DNA of 14,903 nucleotides from Desulfobacterales bacterium. Lineage in GTDB: Bacteria > Desulfobacterota > Syntrophobacteria > B119-G9. Both the position numbers and the translations under genes were made by a program. The stretch is taken from assembly GCA_026992215.1 (NCBI GenBank), contig JALXAI010000392.1:1-14903 (forward strand). Direction: 5' to 3'. This document shows positions 14,492-14,903 of the stretch, piece by piece. The first letter of the stretch is position 1, and every line of letters starts with the position of its first letter. The notes under the pieces were generated by a model. It was not told the DNA's origin. It saw only the letters and a list, made by a program, of their open reading frames with translations, and ran no database searches.

Positions 14492-14516
14492 CACAAAAGT
14501 GGAAAAGAATTTCACA
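14492..14516. promoter_or_regulatory. Candidate enhancer box, copy B
   Basis: The second 25-bp box, CACAAAAGTGGAAAA then GAA then TTTCACA, is 154 bp from copy A in the same orientation. No further copy was seen in the window outside this regulatory region. Confidence 0.6.
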
Positions 14517-14559
14517 CCTGCGAAATTTTATCGCCGGAGTACTTCGAAGGCAGGGATGG

Positions 14560-14587
14560 TTGTGGGTCGTGGGTTGTTGGTTGTTGG
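14560..14587. repeat. Four-unit 7-bp TTGTGGG/TTGTTGG repeat island
   Basis: Heptamers TTGTGGG, TCGTGGG, TTGTTGG, TTGTTGG in exact register. The same unit family and orientation as the island in front of asnB (3930-3964), more than 10 kb away. No coding sequence adjoins. Confidence 0.88.
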
Positions 14588-14609
14588 AATACTTCCTTTT
14601 GAAGAGGAA

Positions 14610-14642
14610 GTTGAAATGGTTGAGATGGTTGAAAGGGTTGAG
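14610..14642. repeat. 9-bp GTTGAAATG repeat island
   Basis: GTTGAAATG, GTTGAGATG, GTTGAAAGG and a partial GTTGAG. The unit is that of the islands around four-helix-bundle gene 2 (6628-6663 and, inverted, 7035-7090). It lies 22 bp from the TTGTGGG-type island, separated by a small hairpin; no gene is enclosed. Confidence 0.88.
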
Positions 14643-14698
14643 TGCTTTTTTCATTATACCCTTTTCCCCTTGTCCCTAGCAGCTTGAATTGCGGAAGT

Positions 14699-14789
14699 GG
14701 CGAGGATCCTAAGTTCCTAAAGCAGGGCGGAAAAACCGGGATCGAAAGCACAATGAAACGATGACCGCCGTTTGCTTCGAAGATCCGCC
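14699..14789. other. Nested dyad region, possible structured leader or operator cluster
   Basis: Three nested pairings: GGC-GA-GGATC (14699-14708) with GATCC-GCC (14782-14789); GGCGG (14726-14730) with CCGCC (14765-14769); ATCG (14741-14744) with CGAT (14759-14762). It ends at a TATAAT (14790-14795). I recognise no known riboswitch or small RNA. Confidence 0.35.
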
Positions 14790-14890
14790 TATAATTGTGC
14801 CATATGACAATGAAGTTGAGTGCGTGTTAGAGTAGCCCTTGGAGATTTTGTAGCATTGTTCTCTATAAACCATTCATTGCCGGAGGCCTT

Positions 14891-14903
14891 ATGATTAACA
14901 ACA
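14891..14903 (+). CDS. Possible start of a divergent plus-strand gene, cut by the window edge
   Basis: GGAGG (14882-14886) followed four bases later by ATG ATT AAC AAC. The ribosome-binding site is the best on the plus strand here, but only four codons are visible. Upstream, GG-N10-GC spacing occurs at 14841-14854 (TTGGAGATTTTGTAGCA), a poor sigma54-type match, and TATAAT lies at 14790-14795 without a good -35. Confidence 0.35.

Larger units (their letters stand above)
14132..14890. other. Regulatory region upstream of the EPS unit, no convincing gene
   Basis: About 760 bp in which the open frames are short and do not look like proteins. It contains a sigma54-type promoter (14191-14207), a palindrome (14229-14240), two copies of a 25-bp box (14338 and 14492), two repeat islands separated by a 6-bp-stem hairpin ACTTCC/GGAAGT (14591-14611), and a nested dyad (14699-14789). 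Confidence 0.75.

Noticed and set aside
14174..14751. Short open frames on both strands in the upstream region
   Set aside because: They lack ribosome-binding sites and family-like sequence, and several simply translate the repeat islands (NNQQPTTHN, FNHLNHF).
1..14903. Exosortase or PEP-CTERM target protein
   Set aside because: I looked because the EPS genes resemble such loci, but no multi-spanning exosortase or PEP-CTERM tail is encoded in this window.

Overview
The window is most of an exopolysaccharide (EPS) assembly locus. Nearly every gene lies on the minus strand, so transcription runs from high to low coordinates. The outer-membrane export lipoprotein, the Wzz-type inner-membrane protein and the separate BY-kinase point to a Gram-negative host. 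The set (export lipoprotein, ExeA-like ATPase, polyprenyl-phosphate sugar transferase, Wzz, BY-kinase, AMP-forming acyl ligase, acyl carrier protein, AsnB-type amidotransferase, sigma54-type regulator) resembles the EPS loci that accompany exosortase/PEP-CTERM systems. No exosortase is present here. Base composition is intermediate. Desulfobacterota, Nitrospirota or a candidate phylum would fit, but I cannot place the organism from sequence alone.

Layout from right to left: a 770-bp regulatory region (14132-14890) holds a good sigma54-type promoter, two near-identical 25-bp boxes upstream of it and two short-period repeat islands. Then come a receiver-less AAA+/Fis-type regulator (12998-14122), the export lipoprotein (12352-12987), an ExeA-like ATPase (11082-12098), a sugar transferase split into two reading frames (10342-10974 and 9320-10303), an acyl carrier protein (8961-9272), a 305-bp spacer with a possible terminator, Wzz (7099-8655), four-helix-bundle gene 2 (6664-7032), BY-kinase (5717-6607), acyl-CoA/ACP ligase (4031-5623), AsnB amidotransferase (1927-3924), four-helix-bundle gene 1 (1265-1633), a PP-loop amidotransferase-like protein (204-1217) and the first codons of an unknown gene at the left edge. 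A plus-strand gene may start at 14891.

Inferred working: the sugar transferase starts the lipid-linked glycan. Wzz and the BY-kinase set chain length, and the lipoprotein carries the polymer through the outer membrane. The ligase/ACP pair with the two amidotransferases probably makes or attaches an acyl or amide decoration.

The most unusual content is not the EPS genes. Eight islands of 7-, 8- or 9-bp tandem repeats sit at gene boundaries. Two genes of the 23S-rRNA-intervening-sequence (IVP/S23) four-helix-bundle family are each bracketed by such islands: one by direct copies of a TTGGGTC repeat (3 units on one side, 26 on the other), the other by inverted GTTGAAA repeats. The islands recur elsewhere without a gene. 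This looks like a cassette of unknown mechanism. The regulator is also odd: it lacks the GAFTGA sigma54-contact motif and the Walker B glutamate, yet sits behind a sigma54-type promoter.
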